Positions 27,705 through 36,350 of a stretch of 64,000 nt of DNA are shown piece by piece (within the stretch, counting starts at the first letter, position 1; each line of letters begins with the position of its first letter). This DNA is from Collinsella sp. AF08-23. Its GTDB lineage: Bacteria > Actinomycetota > Coriobacteriia > Coriobacteriales > Coriobacteriaceae. The stretch spans positions 62,001-126,000 of the forward strand of contig NZ_QUHV01000001.1 of the NCBI RefSeq assembly GCF_003479805.1, in the 5' to 3' direction. The notes beneath the pieces were generated by a model, which was not told where the DNA came from, made no database searches, and worked only from the letters and a program-made list of their open reading frames with translations. The position numbers and the translations under genes were made by a program.

Positions 27705-30170
27705 ATGCTGGAAAAGGAAATCAGTCGCAGGAATTTCGTTCGGTTCTCGGTGGTCGGGGCGGGTGCCACGGCTGTCGCGATGTCCGCCGATCCGTATGAG
27801 GCAGCGGCCGAGACGATCGAGGCTGGCACGGATTACCCCAACCAGATCAAGATCGTGCACCTTTCCGACGTGCACTACTTCTCCCAGAAGCTGTACGCGG
27901 ATTGCGGTGACTTCACTATCGCCGAGAACTCCGACCGCAAGATGTTTCGCGAGTCAGGCGCCATCGTTGATAAGGCCCTCGCCGAGATCGTGGCGTATCA
28001 GCCCGATCTGGTGATCCTTTCCGGCGACCTCACGAAGGACGGCGAGCTCGTCTGCCATCAGGGCATGCACGAGAAGCTCGCGGCGGCCAAGAAGCAGCTG
28101 GCGAATGCCGGCAAGCAGGCCATGTTCTGCGTGATCAACGGCAACCATGACATCAATAACGACGACAACGGCCGTGATTTCTCGAGCGGCAAGGCGGAGC
28201 ACACCGACCTCGTCGACCCGCTCGCGTTCAAGGGGCTGTACGCCGATTGCGGCTACGACGACGCGATCGCGAAGTTCGATGAGGGCGGCAGTCAGGGCGG
28301 CAGCCTCTCCTACGTGGTGCGCCCCGCCAAGGGCGTCACGCTCATCGTGGTCGACTCCGGCAAGTATTCCGCCGACCAGAATGGGCTCGGCCGCGATGAG
28401 CACGTCACGTCCGGTGTGGTGGGGGAGAAGCTGCTCGCGTGGGTGGAGAGCCAGGCCAAGCAGGCCCGCGCGGCCGGGGATATCGTGTTCGTGACCCAGC
28501 ACCACGGTGTGATCCCGCACTTCTCCATGGAGCCCGAGCTCATGGGCGAGTACCTGGTCGATAACTACGAGGATTGCCAGCGCCGTTACGCCGATGCGGG
28601 AGTCTCGGCGGTCTTTACCGGCCACATGCACGCCAACGACATCGCGAGTATCACCACCGAGGCGGGCAACACCCTCTACGATATCGAGACCTGCGCGACC
28701 GTTACCTATCCGAGTGACATCCGCTTCGCCACGCTCTCTTGGAAGCGCGAGGAGGGGACGGCGAATGTCGAGGCGACCCTTGCCGTCGAGAACCACCCGC
28801 TCGGTTCGGTGGATTACGTCGATTTCGACACCAAGGCTACTACGAAGATCGCCGATATCACGGCGTATGGCGAGGAACGTCTCCTTACCGTCGACGTGAT
28901 CAAGACCATGATCGCCGATGCCCTGGTGTCGCCGGCGATCGACGATATGGTTGCGAACGGGGGCGTCAAGCCCGCGCTGGCCGGGCTGCTGGGCGGCCTG
29001 AATGTGGGCGATGGCACCGCCGACGGCCTTGACCCGGCGCTGTTCAACATGCTGCTCACCATGCTGCCGCAGTCCCAGGACGAGGCGCTTGCCGTCGTGC
29101 TCGGAGACTTGAGCTTCCTTCTCAAGAGCTACGGAACGCTCGGCATCTGGTCGGACGCGGCCCAACAGCGAATCATTCTCGAGCAGCTGGATGGGGTTAC
29201 GAGTTCCGCGCAGGTGCTCGCGCTGTCTCCCGACCCGTCGTTGGCCGCCGAAATCGAAGCCGTTGCTGCTTCGGTTCCCATGGCCGCTGCGGTATACTGG
29301 TCGTACTACATCGACGCTACCTCGTTTGCGAAGTTCATGGCAACGCTGTATGCCAATATCGATGCGCAGCTCTTGCAAGAGGGCAGGGGCGATACCTTGA
29401 ACCTCCTGCGTTCTTTGATTGAGGTGCTGGTCAACGAGCAGGTTTCGGATGACGGCAAGACCCTGTTCGACCTCATCAAGTTCGCCTATGGCGATCATCT
29501 CTACGGTGACGAGACGTGTCCCAGCTGGGTCGAGGCAGCGACTGCGAACATGCGGCTGGCGGGTTCCGATTCCGAGGGGAATCCGACAGCGGACGGATCG
29601 CTCATCAGCTATTTGCGCGGTGCCATCAACAATGAGGAGAACTTGAAGGCACTCACCACCTTGCTCAAGAAGGTGAAGTTCCAGCTTGGCGACCTGTGCG
29701 TGAAAGACCAGGGCAACGGCCCCATTACCCTGATCGGTATCGTTGCTTCGAATGTGGGATCGGTCCTGGGCTTCCTGGGCGATAATCCCGCCGACATGAT
29801 CCCGAACATCCCGCAGCTCGCCGAACTCGCCCATGGCGCGCTGTATTCGCTCACGCACGACGAGAGCGTGCTGACCGACCGTAAGCTCGAGCTCGCCTCC
29901 ACTCTGACCGATCCCGACTGGAAGCCTGCAGGATCTGGTAGCACCGATGGCGGTAACGACGGTAGCGGCATCGCCGGCACGGGCACGGGCAACGGGACCT
30001 CAAACGGCAAGGGCACGGTCTCGAAGAAGAACCCCGGCGGTACGCTGCCCCAGATGGGCGACTCGATGTCGTTTGCGTCCTTTGCGCTGATGGGCCTGGG
30101 TGCCCTCGCGGCGGCCTTCAAGGTCGGCCGTGGCAAAGATGCCGACGAATGGGAGTCGTTCGACGAGTAG
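27705..30170 (+). CDS. Exported calcineurin-like metallophosphoesterase with sortase-like C terminus
   Basis: The 821-residue protein begins with a Tat-type signal (SRRNFVRF with arginines 8 and 9, then a hydrophobic stretch to about residue 26). The calcineurin-like phosphoesterase motifs follow in order: LSDVHYFS, LSGDLTKDG, INGNHDIN, TQHHGVIPH and TGHMHAND. These six ligand positions are intact, so a dinuclear metal site is expected. A long helical region follows from about 400 to 740, then a Gly/Ser/Thr-rich linker. LPQMG at about 781-785, a hydrophobic segment and KVGRGK look like a variant LPxTG sorting signal. The substrate (phosphodiester or nucleotide outside the cell) is unknown. 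It appears to be a single gene. Confidence 0.87.
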   Translation: MLEKEISRRNFVRFSVVGAGATAVAMSADPYEAAAETIEAGTDYPNQIKIVHLSDVHYFSQKLYADCGDFTIAENSDRKMFRESGAIVDKALAEIVAYQPDLVILSGDLTKDGELVCHQGMHEKLAAAKKQLANAGKQAMFCVINGNHDINNDDNGRDFSSGKAEHTDLVDPLAFKGLYADCGYDDAIAKFDEGGSQGGSLSYVVRPAKGVTLIVVDSGKYSADQNGLGRDEHVTSGVVGEKLLAWVESQAKQARAAGDIVFVTQHHGVIPHFSMEPELMGEYLVDNYEDCQRRYADAGVSAVFTGHMHANDIASITTEAGNTLYDIETCATVTYPSDIRFATLSWKREEGTANVEATLAVENHPLGSVDYVDFDTKATTKIADITAYGEERLLTVDVIKTMIADALVSPAIDDMVANGGVKPALAGLLGGLNVGDGTADGLDPALFNMLLTMLPQSQDEALAVVLGDLSFLLKSYGTLGIWSDAAQQRIILEQLDGVTSSAQVLALSPDPSLAAEIEAVAASVPMAAAVYWSYYIDATSFAKFMATLYANIDAQLLQEGRGDTLNLLRSLIEVLVNEQVSDDGKTLFDLIKFAYGDHLYGDETCPSWVEAATANMRLAGSDSEGNPTADGSLISYLRGAINNEENLKALTTLLKKVKFQLGDLCVKDQGNGPITLIGIVASNVGSVLGFLGDNPADMIPNIPQLAELAHGALYSLTHDESVLTDRKLELASTLTDPDWKPAGSGSTDGGNDGSGIAGTGTGNGTSNGKGTVSKKNPGGTLPQMGDSMSFASFALMGLGALAAAFKVGRGKDADEWESFDE

Positions 30171-30208
30171 TTAATCTCGGCAGACACACGGCACTGAGTG
30201 CTGCGAGC

Positions 30209-30248
30209 GCAAAGAGGGCGGCGGGACATCTCCCATCGCCCTCTTTGC
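30209..30248. terminator. Bidirectional terminator between convergent genes
   Basis: GCAAAGAGGGCG (30209-30220) pairs perfectly with CGCCCTCTTTGC (30237-30248). The stem is flanked by A- and T-richer bases inside the arms and lies between the convergent metallophosphoesterase and ribonucleotide reductase genes. It could end transcripts from both sides. Confidence 0.65.
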
Positions 30249-30255
30249 ACGATAC

Positions 30256-30284
30256 GCAAATGGGGATAGCCCCTTTTTGCACAT
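30256..30284. repeat. Small REP-like palindrome, GGGG-N4-CCCC type
   Basis: GGGGATAGCCCC followed by TTTTTGCACATC lies 5 bases past the end of the small-subunit gene. A near copy, GGGGCAGTCCCTCTTCTGCACATC, lies directly after the last hydrogenase gene at 42107-42130. Both could serve as hairpins at gene ends. Confidence 0.55.
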
Positions 30285-30288
30285 CTCT

Positions 30289-31347
30289 CTACAGGTCGTC
30301 CACCAGCGCGGTGCTCTTGGCATATGCGGTGGACTTCGCCTCGAAGAAGTCGGTCTTTACCATGTTCGCGTTGGAGTACTGGCTCACCCACGCCATGTCC
30401 TCGGGCTCGGAGCGATAGCCCTCATACAGCTGGCCAAATCCCAGCGAGCTCCAGCGAAGGTTGCCGAGGTACTTGATGTAGCCCTCGACCATATCGCCCG
30501 TGAGCCCGGGAATCGCATCGCCCAGTACGTAACGGCCCCAGGCGATTTCCTGGCGCACGCCCTCCTCGAGCATTTCCCTCAGCATCGCCACGTTCTCATC
30601 GGAAAACAGCTGCGGCTCCTCCTTTTGCAACTCGAGGATGATGCTGCGGAACAGCCACAGGTGCGTGTTCTCGTCGCGGTTGATGTAGCGGATCTCCTGC
30701 GCGCTGCCGGGCATTTTGCCCAAGCGTGCGAGGTTGTAGAAGAACATGAATCCGGAATAGAAATACACGCCCTCCAAGATGAAGTTCGCCATGAGGACGC
30801 GCAGGAACGTGCGCGCGTCGCGGCGCTCTTGGAACTCGTTGTACAGGTCGCCGATGAACGTGTTGCGCGCGAGCAGGTGCTCGTCGGTCTTCCATTGGTA
30901 CAGAATCTCATTGCGCTTGGCGGGGTCGCAGATGGTGTCGAGCATGTACGAATAGCTCTGCGAATGCACGCTCTCCTGGAACGCCTGGATCGAGAGGCAG
31001 AGATTCACCTCGTTGGCCGTGATGTACTCGGCGATGTTGGGAAGGTTCGCCGACTGCAGGGAGTCGAGGAACACGAGGAACGACAGGATTTTGTCATAGG
31101 CGGCGCGCTCGGCGGGGGAGAGGCGCGGGTAATCTTTAACGTCCTGGGTGAGGTTGATTTCCTCGGGGATCCAAAAGTTGTTCATCGCCTGGCGGTACCA
31201 GCTTGAGACCCAGGGGTACTTCATGTTGTTGAAGTCGTTGAGGTTGGTGGTGTTGCCGCCGATCATACGGCGGTCGCGCACATCGATGTCGCCATTGGGG
31301 TTGAACAACGGTTTCTTAACGAGTGCCTGGCGATCTTCGATGGTCAT
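30289..31347 (-). CDS. nrdB: Ribonucleotide reductase small (beta) subunit
   Basis: The beta subunit carries the metal cofactor and radical needed to reduce ribonucleotides. From the ATG at 31345-31347 (GGAAGGA upstream) it has 352 residues. Metal-ligand segments are FLVFLDSLQ (Asp), FQESVHSQSY (Glu and His, with the radical tyrosine in place), FILEGVYFYSG (Glu) and NRDENTHLWLF (Glu and His). The class I assignment is clear; Ia versus Ib is less so, but no nrdI or nrdH lies nearby and the large subunit has an ATP cone. It is transcribed divergently from the large-subunit gene across a region with an NrdR box. Confidence 0.93.
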   Translation of the reverse strand: MTIEDRQALVKKPLFNPNGDIDVRDRRMIGGNTTNLNDFNNMKYPWVSSWYRQAMNNFWIPEEINLTQDVKDYPRLSPAERAAYDKILSFLVFLDSLQSANLPNIAEYITANEVNLCLSIQAFQESVHSQSYSYMLDTICDPAKRNEILYQWKTDEHLLARNTFIGDLYNEFQERRDARTFLRVLMANFILEGVYFYSGFMFFYNLARLGKMPGSAQEIRYINRDENTHLWLFRSIILELQKEEPQLFSDENVAMLREMLEEGVRQEIAWGRYVLGDAIPGLTGDMVEGYIKYLGNLRWSSLGFGQLYEGYRSEPEDMAWVSQYSNANMVKTDFFEAKSTAYAKSTALVDDL

Positions 31348-31472
31348 GGCGAATTCCTTCCTTCCCGTTGGGCGCACGTATGATCCTTAGTGGTTTTAGT
31401 ATACGATACAAAAATAGAAACAGTTAGGCTATGCTTATATACCCGACATATTGATAGAACGTATCACTCAGA

Positions 31473-31488
31473 TGTCTATATATAGTGT
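31473..31488. promoter_or_regulatory. NrdR box in the divergent nrd promoter region
   Basis: TGTCTATATATAGTGT differs from the NrdR consensus ACACTATATATAGTGT only in the outer left bases. NrdR represses ribonucleotide reductase operons when dATP is high and normally binds two such boxes. A second good box was not found, so the pair may be degenerate. The box lies 27 bases before the large-subunit start. Confidence 0.75.
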
Positions 31489-31514
31489 TTTCACCGAGAA
31501 CGCAAGGAGATGCC

Positions 31515-34142
31515 ATGGTGCACGCAGCGGACGTCATCAAAAAACGCGATGGGCGTATGGAGGCCTACGAGGGCCGCAAGATCGTCGAGGCGATGCGTCG
31601 TGCTTTCGAGGAGGTCGCGCTGGGGAAGGTAGCCGCGCCCGAGACGAGCGCCCCTGCGGGCGCCGCCTCTTCCCCTGCGGTTTCGGCCGACGAGCTGGCG
31701 GCGCTGCTGTCGCATGTGGAGTCGGCAATGGCGCGTGAACAGGTCACGACCGTCGAGGGGATTCAGGACCTTGTCGAACGCGCCCTCATGGAGCGGGGCC
31801 ACTTCGACGTGGCGAAGAGCTACATCCTGTACCGTCACGAGCGTGCCGAGAGGCGTTCCGTCCGCTCCGATTTGGCAATCGCGGTCGCTGCGGGAGACGC
31901 CGACCTTGCCTCCGGATTGGACGAAGTCCTCTCCCGTATCCAGCGGGACTTCGATGACCCCGTCTACGACCTTGCCATGCTTGCCGCGCGCTACCGCGCC
32001 CTCATCGGTGCGGACGCCACGGCTTCGGACCGCATGGGCGCCCTGGTTCGTGGCGCGGTTGAGCTCACGAGCCAAGAGGCGCCTCGCTGGGAGTTCATCG
32101 CGGCACGCCTGCACGGGTTCGCGTTCAGCCGTGAGCTCATATCGACGCGCCGCGCGCTCGGCATCGACACGTTCGGCCAGCTTGTTCGTCATCTCACCGA
32201 CCAGGGCCTGTATGGGGCGTATATCCTCACGGCCTATTCGGTCGCTGAGCTCGATCGGGCCGCGTCGTTTCTCGAGCCCGCGCGCGACGAGCTGTTCACC
32301 TACTCCGGCCTCGATTTGCTCATTCAGCGCTACGTGATCCACGCCCACGACCACACGCCGCTCGAGAGCCCGCAGGAGATGTTCCTTGGCATCGCCCTGC
32401 ACCTTGCCATGAACGAGGATTCCCAGACGCGCCTCGAATGGGTTCGCCGTTTTTACGACATGCTCAGCAAGCTCGAGGTCACCATGGCCACGCCTACCAT
32501 GAGCAACGCCCGCAAGCCCGATCACCAGCTCTCCAGCTGCTTTATCGACACCGTGCCCGACAGCCTGGTGGGCATCTACCGCAGCATCGACAACTTTGCC
32601 CAGGTGAGCAAGTACGGTGGCGGCATGGGCATGTATCTTGGCAAGGTCCGCGCCACGGGTGGATCCATCCGCGGCTTCGAGGGTGTTGCCGGCGGCGTCA
32701 TCCGCTGGATTCGCGTGATCAACGACACCGCCGTTGCCGTCGACCAGCTCGGCATGCGTCAGGGCGCCGTGGCCGTCTACCTCGACGCCTGGCACCGCGA
32801 CCTGCCCGAGTTCTTGAACCTGCGCACGAACAACGGCGACGACCGCATGAAAGCGCATGACGTTTTCCCCGCCGTATGCTATCCGGACCTGTTCTGGCGT
32901 ATGGCGGAGGAGAGCCTCGATCAGGACTGGCATCTCATGTGCCCGCATGACATCTTGACGGTGAAGGGCTACGCGCTGGAGGACAGCTACGGCGAGGAGT
33001 GGGAGCGCCGGTACCGCGACTGCGTCGCCGACCCCCGCATCCCCAAACGAACCATTCTCATCAAGGATATGGTGCGCCTCATCCTCAAGAGTGCCGTCGA
33101 GACGGGTACCCCGTTCGCGTTTATGCGCGATGCGGTCAACCGGGCCAACCCCAATCCGCATGAGGGCATCATCTACTGCTCCAATCTCTGCACCGAGATC
33201 GCGCAGAACACAAGTGCAATCCAGGAGGTTTCCCGCGAGGTTGTCACGGAGGATGGCGACACGGTGGTGGTGACCACCACGCGTCCGGGCGACTTTGTGG
33301 TCTGCAACCTCGCGAGCCTTTCGCTCGGACGCCTGCCCGTGGAGGACGACGCCGTCATGGAGCGGGTGATCGAGACGGCCGTGCGCGCGCTCGACAACGT
33401 CATCGACCTCAACTTCTACGCGCTTCCCTACGCCCGGCTCACCAACCATCGCTACCGTTCGATCGGCTTGGGCGTATCGGGGTACCACCATATGCTCGCC
33501 AAACGCGGTGTGAGCTGGGAGAGCGATGAGCATCTGCGTTTTGTGGACGAGGTGTTCGAGCGCATCAACTACCACGCGATCAGCGCGAGCGAGCGTTTGG
33601 CGGAGGAGCGCGGCGCGAACGGGGTCTTTGAGGGTAGCGACTGGCAGAGCGGTGCATACTTCGAGAAGCGCGAGTACCTGGATGGAGAGCCGAGTCTGGG
33701 CGTTGGGCGCTGGCGCGAGCTCGCTGCGCGCGTACGCGAGCACGGCGTGCGCAACGCCTATCTGCTTGCCGTGGCCCCCACCAGCTCGACGTCGATCCTT
33801 TCGGGCACCACCCCGGGCATCGATCCCATCATGCGGAAGTTCTTCCTGGAAGAAAAGAAGGGCGCGATGTTGCCTCGTGTTGCCCCGGACCTTTCGCCTC
33901 GCACGTATTGGTACTACAAGCCGGCGCACTATATCGATCAGCAGTGGAGTGTGCGGGCGGCGGGTGTGCGCCAGCGTCATATCGACCAGGCCCAATCGAT
34001 GAACCTGTACATCACGAACGATTACACGCTGCGCCAGGTGCTCAATTTGTACCTCGAGGCCTGGCGACGGGGCGTCAAGACCATCTATTACGTGCGGAGC
34101 AAGTCACTCGAGGTCGAGGAATGCGAATCCTGTTCCGCATAG
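31515..34142 (+). CDS. nrdA: Ribonucleotide reductase large (alpha) subunit
   Basis: This is the catalytic subunit that reduces ribonucleotides to deoxyribonucleotides, 875 residues. AAGGAG (31504-31509) sets the start at 31515. An ATP cone covers about residues 1-105 (VIKKRDGRMEAYEGRKIVEAM), interrupted by an alanine/proline-rich insert at about 35-60. The catalytic domain has HQLSSCFIDTVPDS, GGGMGMYLGKVRATG, IIYCSNLCTEI, VVCNLASLSLGRL and APTSSTSILSGTTPGIDP. The end CESCSA provides the C-terminal redox cysteines. The split arrangement with a divergent beta-subunit gene is unusual, since the two are generally co-directional. Confidence 0.95.
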   Translation: MVHAADVIKKRDGRMEAYEGRKIVEAMRRAFEEVALGKVAAPETSAPAGAASSPAVSADELAALLSHVESAMAREQVTTVEGIQDLVERALMERGHFDVAKSYILYRHERAERRSVRSDLAIAVAAGDADLASGLDEVLSRIQRDFDDPVYDLAMLAARYRALIGADATASDRMGALVRGAVELTSQEAPRWEFIAARLHGFAFSRELISTRRALGIDTFGQLVRHLTDQGLYGAYILTAYSVAELDRAASFLEPARDELFTYSGLDLLIQRYVIHAHDHTPLESPQEMFLGIALHLAMNEDSQTRLEWVRRFYDMLSKLEVTMATPTMSNARKPDHQLSSCFIDTVPDSLVGIYRSIDNFAQVSKYGGGMGMYLGKVRATGGSIRGFEGVAGGVIRWIRVINDTAVAVDQLGMRQGAVAVYLDAWHRDLPEFLNLRTNNGDDRMKAHDVFPAVCYPDLFWRMAEESLDQDWHLMCPHDILTVKGYALEDSYGEEWERRYRDCVADPRIPKRTILIKDMVRLILKSAVETGTPFAFMRDAVNRANPNPHEGIIYCSNLCTEIAQNTSAIQEVSREVVTEDGDTVVVTTTRPGDFVVCNLASLSLGRLPVEDDAVMERVIETAVRALDNVIDLNFYALPYARLTNHRYRSIGLGVSGYHHMLAKRGVSWESDEHLRFVDEVFERINYHAISASERLAEERGANGVFEGSDWQSGAYFEKREYLDGEPSLGVGRWRELAARVREHGVRNAYLLAVAPTSSTSILSGTTPGIDPIMRKFFLEEKKGAMLPRVAPDLSPRTYWYYKPAHYIDQQWSVRAAGVRQRHIDQAQSMNLYITNDYTLRQVLNLYLEAWRRGVKTIYYVRSKSLEVEECESCSA

Positions 34143-34157
34143 AAGGTGGGGAGGGGC

Positions 34158-34177
34158 GTCCGCGAAGGTCTGCGGAC
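34158..34177 (+). terminator. Weak terminator-like hairpin after nrdA
   Basis: GTCCGC (34158-34163) pairs with GCGGAC (34172-34177) with an 8-base loop; TGTTCGTTTGG follows instead of a clean T-run. Support is limited. Confidence 0.4.
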
Positions 34178-34356
34178 TGTTCGTTTGGAAGTAACATATG
34201 TCTATAAACTCACAGATGTGCTCTCTCTGTGCGCTTCGACATATACCTGTTTTTTAAGTGGGCTTACGTATGAGGGCAATCTATACTGGCACGAATCCGA
34301 TATACCCGATATGCCGATCAACGTAACAGAAACGAGCGACTCGAGAGGTGAACCCC

Positions 34357-34752
34357 GTGGTGGATCAAAAAACAGGACGAGTGTACAGTGCTAAGGTGCG
34401 CCGTCAGGCGGTCGCCGCGCTTTCGGAGGGTGCAGGTCATCGCGCCCTTGCCTCGAAGTTGGGGATACCCGATGCGACCGCACGTCAGTGGGCGCGCGCC
34501 TACGCGGTTGGCGGTAGGGCCGCAGTGCTCAACGCCGGTTCGCGCCATCGGGTGTATCCCTATGAGCTCAAGCTTTCTGCCGTGAAGGATCGCTTGGAGA
34601 ACGGCATGACCGTGCGCGAGGTTATGATCAAGCATGGCATCCCGAGCGAGTCCTCCGTCAAGACGTGGTGCCGCCAGTATCGGGAGCATGGTGCCGAGGC
34701 TTTGGTGAATAAGCCCCGCGGCGTCAAGCCAAAGAACCGCTCCCTTGACTAA
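34357..34752 (+). CDS. Solitary helix-turn-helix protein of IS3/IS150 OrfA type
   Basis: The product has about 131 residues. Three in-frame GTG codons (34348, 34357, 34360) are possible starts; GAGAGG at 34343-34348 suits the second or third best. Two transposase-type HTH units are visible: RQAVAALSEGAGHRALASKL with IPDATARQWARAYAVGG, and LKLSAVKDRLENGMTVREVM with IPSESSVKTWCRQYREHG. The layout is that of the DNA-binding OrfA half of IS3-family elements (IS150 InsJ-like). No OrfB integrase, no terminal inverted repeats and no target duplication were seen. A clean terminator follows directly. It is either a remnant or a domesticated DNA-binding protein. Confidence 0.8.
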   Translation: MVDQKTGRVYSAKVRRQAVAALSEGAGHRALASKLGIPDATARQWARAYAVGGRAAVLNAGSRHRVYPYELKLSAVKDRLENGMTVREVMIKHGIPSESSVKTWCRQYREHGAEALVNKPRGVKPKNRSLD

Positions 34753-34768
34753 TCGCTCCGCTGTTAGA

Positions 34769-34808
34769 GCGCGGCATGGGGTTATGTTCCCATGCCGCGC
34801 CCTCTTTT
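34769..34808 (+). terminator. Terminator after the HTH gene
   Basis: GCGCGGCATGGG (34769-34780) pairs perfectly with CCCATGCCGCGC (34789-34800), followed by CCTCTTTTT. It is one of the strongest terminators in the window. Confidence 0.92.
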
Positions 34809-34870
34809 TGCGCACATGCTAGAATGCTGTCTCGAATCAGCGGCTGCAAACATGGCAGAAAGGGTTCAAC

Positions 34871-36055
34871 ATGCTGAATGCAATCGAGATCTCCCCTAAG
34901 GTCTGGTGGGTTGGCGGCATCGACTGGAACGAGCGACTGTTCCACGGCTATACCACCGAACGCGGTATCACGTATAACGCTTATCTCATCATGGATGAGA
35001 AGATCACCCTCATCGACACGTGCAAGGCAACGTTCGCGGACGAGCTCGTCCAGCGCATTTCCCAGGTGGTCGATCCCGCCAAGATCGACGTGGTCATCAC
35101 CAACCATGTTGAGATGGATCACTCCGGCTCCCTGCCGGTGATTCACAAGATCGCCCCGAATGCGCAGATCTATGCCAGCGCTGGGGCGGGCGTCAACGAG
35201 GTCCGCGCGCATTTTGGCATCGAGGCGACTCCGGTCAAGAGCGGCGACACCCTGTGCATTGGCGAGCGCACGCTCACCTTTGTGACCACTCCCATGGTTC
35301 ATTGGCCCGACAACATGGTTACGTATTCCGACGTCGACCAGATCCTGTTCTCCAACGATGCGTTTGGCCAGCACTACGCCACTACCAAGCGCTTCGACGA
35401 CGAGAACGACCTCTGCGAGATCTTCAAGCAGGCCAAGAAGTACTACGCGAACATCGTGTGGCCCTACGGTATGCAGGCACACAAGGCCCTCGAGGCGGTC
35501 AAGGCCCTCGAGCTCAAGATGGTCGCCCCCAGCCACGGCTGCATCTGGCGTTCGCATATCCCCGAGATCCTCGAGCGCTACGAGGCTTGGACCACGTATC
35601 AGACCGAGGAGAAGGCCGTGGTGGTCTTCGATTCGATGTGGCATTCGACCGAGTCCATGGCGCGCGAGATCTGCGACGCGTTTATCGCAGAGGGTGTTTC
35701 CGCCCAGCTCATCGACCTCAAGAACACGCACATCTCCGACATCATGCTCTACATGTGCGATGCCAGGTACGTTGCGGTCGGTTCGCCCACCCTCAATTCC
35801 AACATGCTGCCCACCGTGGCGAGCTTCCTCACCTACATGCGCGGTCTTTCGCCCAAGAACGACCAGCGTATCGGCCTTGCCTTTGGCTCCTACGGTTGGG
35901 CTCCGCTCGGCCCCAAGCAGGTGTACGCCGAGCTCGAGAACGCGAAGTTCCAGCTGCCGGTGCCCGTGGTTGCCCAGCAGTGGATTCCGAGCGAGGAGAA
36001 CCTCTCCGAGCTGCAGGACACGGTCCGCAAGATGATCGAGGCCGCCCGCGCGTAG
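34871..36055 (+). CDS. Flavodiiron protein (FprA/ROO type)
   Basis: The enzyme reduces O2 to water and/or NO to N2O and protects anaerobes. It has 394 residues, the size of the basic two-domain form. The diiron beta-lactamase-like domain has NHVEMDHSGSLP (HxExDH), TPMVHWPDNM, FSNDAFGQH and APSHGCIWR, so every ligand position is filled. The flavodoxin domain starts near residue 255 with VVFDSMWHSTESMA and ends with IGLAFGSYGWAPLGPKQ. No rubredoxin domain is attached. It lies just upstream of the hydrogenase operon but has its own terminator, so the link is functional, not transcriptional. Confidence 0.95.
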   Translation: MLNAIEISPKVWWVGGIDWNERLFHGYTTERGITYNAYLIMDEKITLIDTCKATFADELVQRISQVVDPAKIDVVITNHVEMDHSGSLPVIHKIAPNAQIYASAGAGVNEVRAHFGIEATPVKSGDTLCIGERTLTFVTTPMVHWPDNMVTYSDVDQILFSNDAFGQHYATTKRFDDENDLCEIFKQAKKYYANIVWPYGMQAHKALEAVKALELKMVAPSHGCIWRSHIPEILERYEAWTTYQTEEKAVVVFDSMWHSTESMAREICDAFIAEGVSAQLIDLKNTHISDIMLYMCDARYVAVGSPTLNSNMLPTVASFLTYMRGLSPKNDQRIGLAFGSYGWAPLGPKQVYAELENAKFQLPVPVVAQQWIPSEENLSELQDTVRKMIEAARA

Positions 36056-36137
36056 CGCGCACGATTGGTCATGCGCGCACGATTATGCAATCGGGCGACA
36101 TGTTCACCGTGATGGGGCGTCATAAAACAATATGTGT

Positions 36138-36176
36138 GGGGTTTATTCGGAACGACCGAGTAGACCCCCATTTTTT
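36138..36176 (+). terminator. Terminator after the flavodiiron gene
   Basis: A 13-pair stem (36138-36150 with 36156-36168, two of them G-U) closes a 5-base loop and is followed by CATTTTTT. The rest of the gap to 36350 should carry the hydrogenase promoter; no clear -35/-10 pair was identified. Confidence 0.88.
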
Positions 36177-36350
36177 ATCGCGCCTTGCGGGAGTCCCACG
36201 AATGACGGCGCCATGGGGCAATGACGGCACAATTGGCGATCTCACGCCGCTTGCCGATTGAAAGGACTAAACTTATACGTCTGACATAGTCTGCCGCAGT
36301 ACACCTGCCGCTTTGCGTGTGAGCGACAGCCCAATGGAGGAGAGGGACCT

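Noticed and set aside
31425..31456. A second NrdR box upstream of the first
   Set aside because: The AT-rich stretch around 31431-31446 does not align with the consensus in the right register.
31491..33995. An 834-codon open frame on the minus strand opposite nrdA
   Set aside because: It is a shadow of high-GC coding sequence. It has no recognisable motif, and the plus-strand frame has every class I reductase motif.
34357..34752. Complete insertion sequence
   Set aside because: No OrfB, terminal inverted repeats or target-site duplication were found around the HTH gene.
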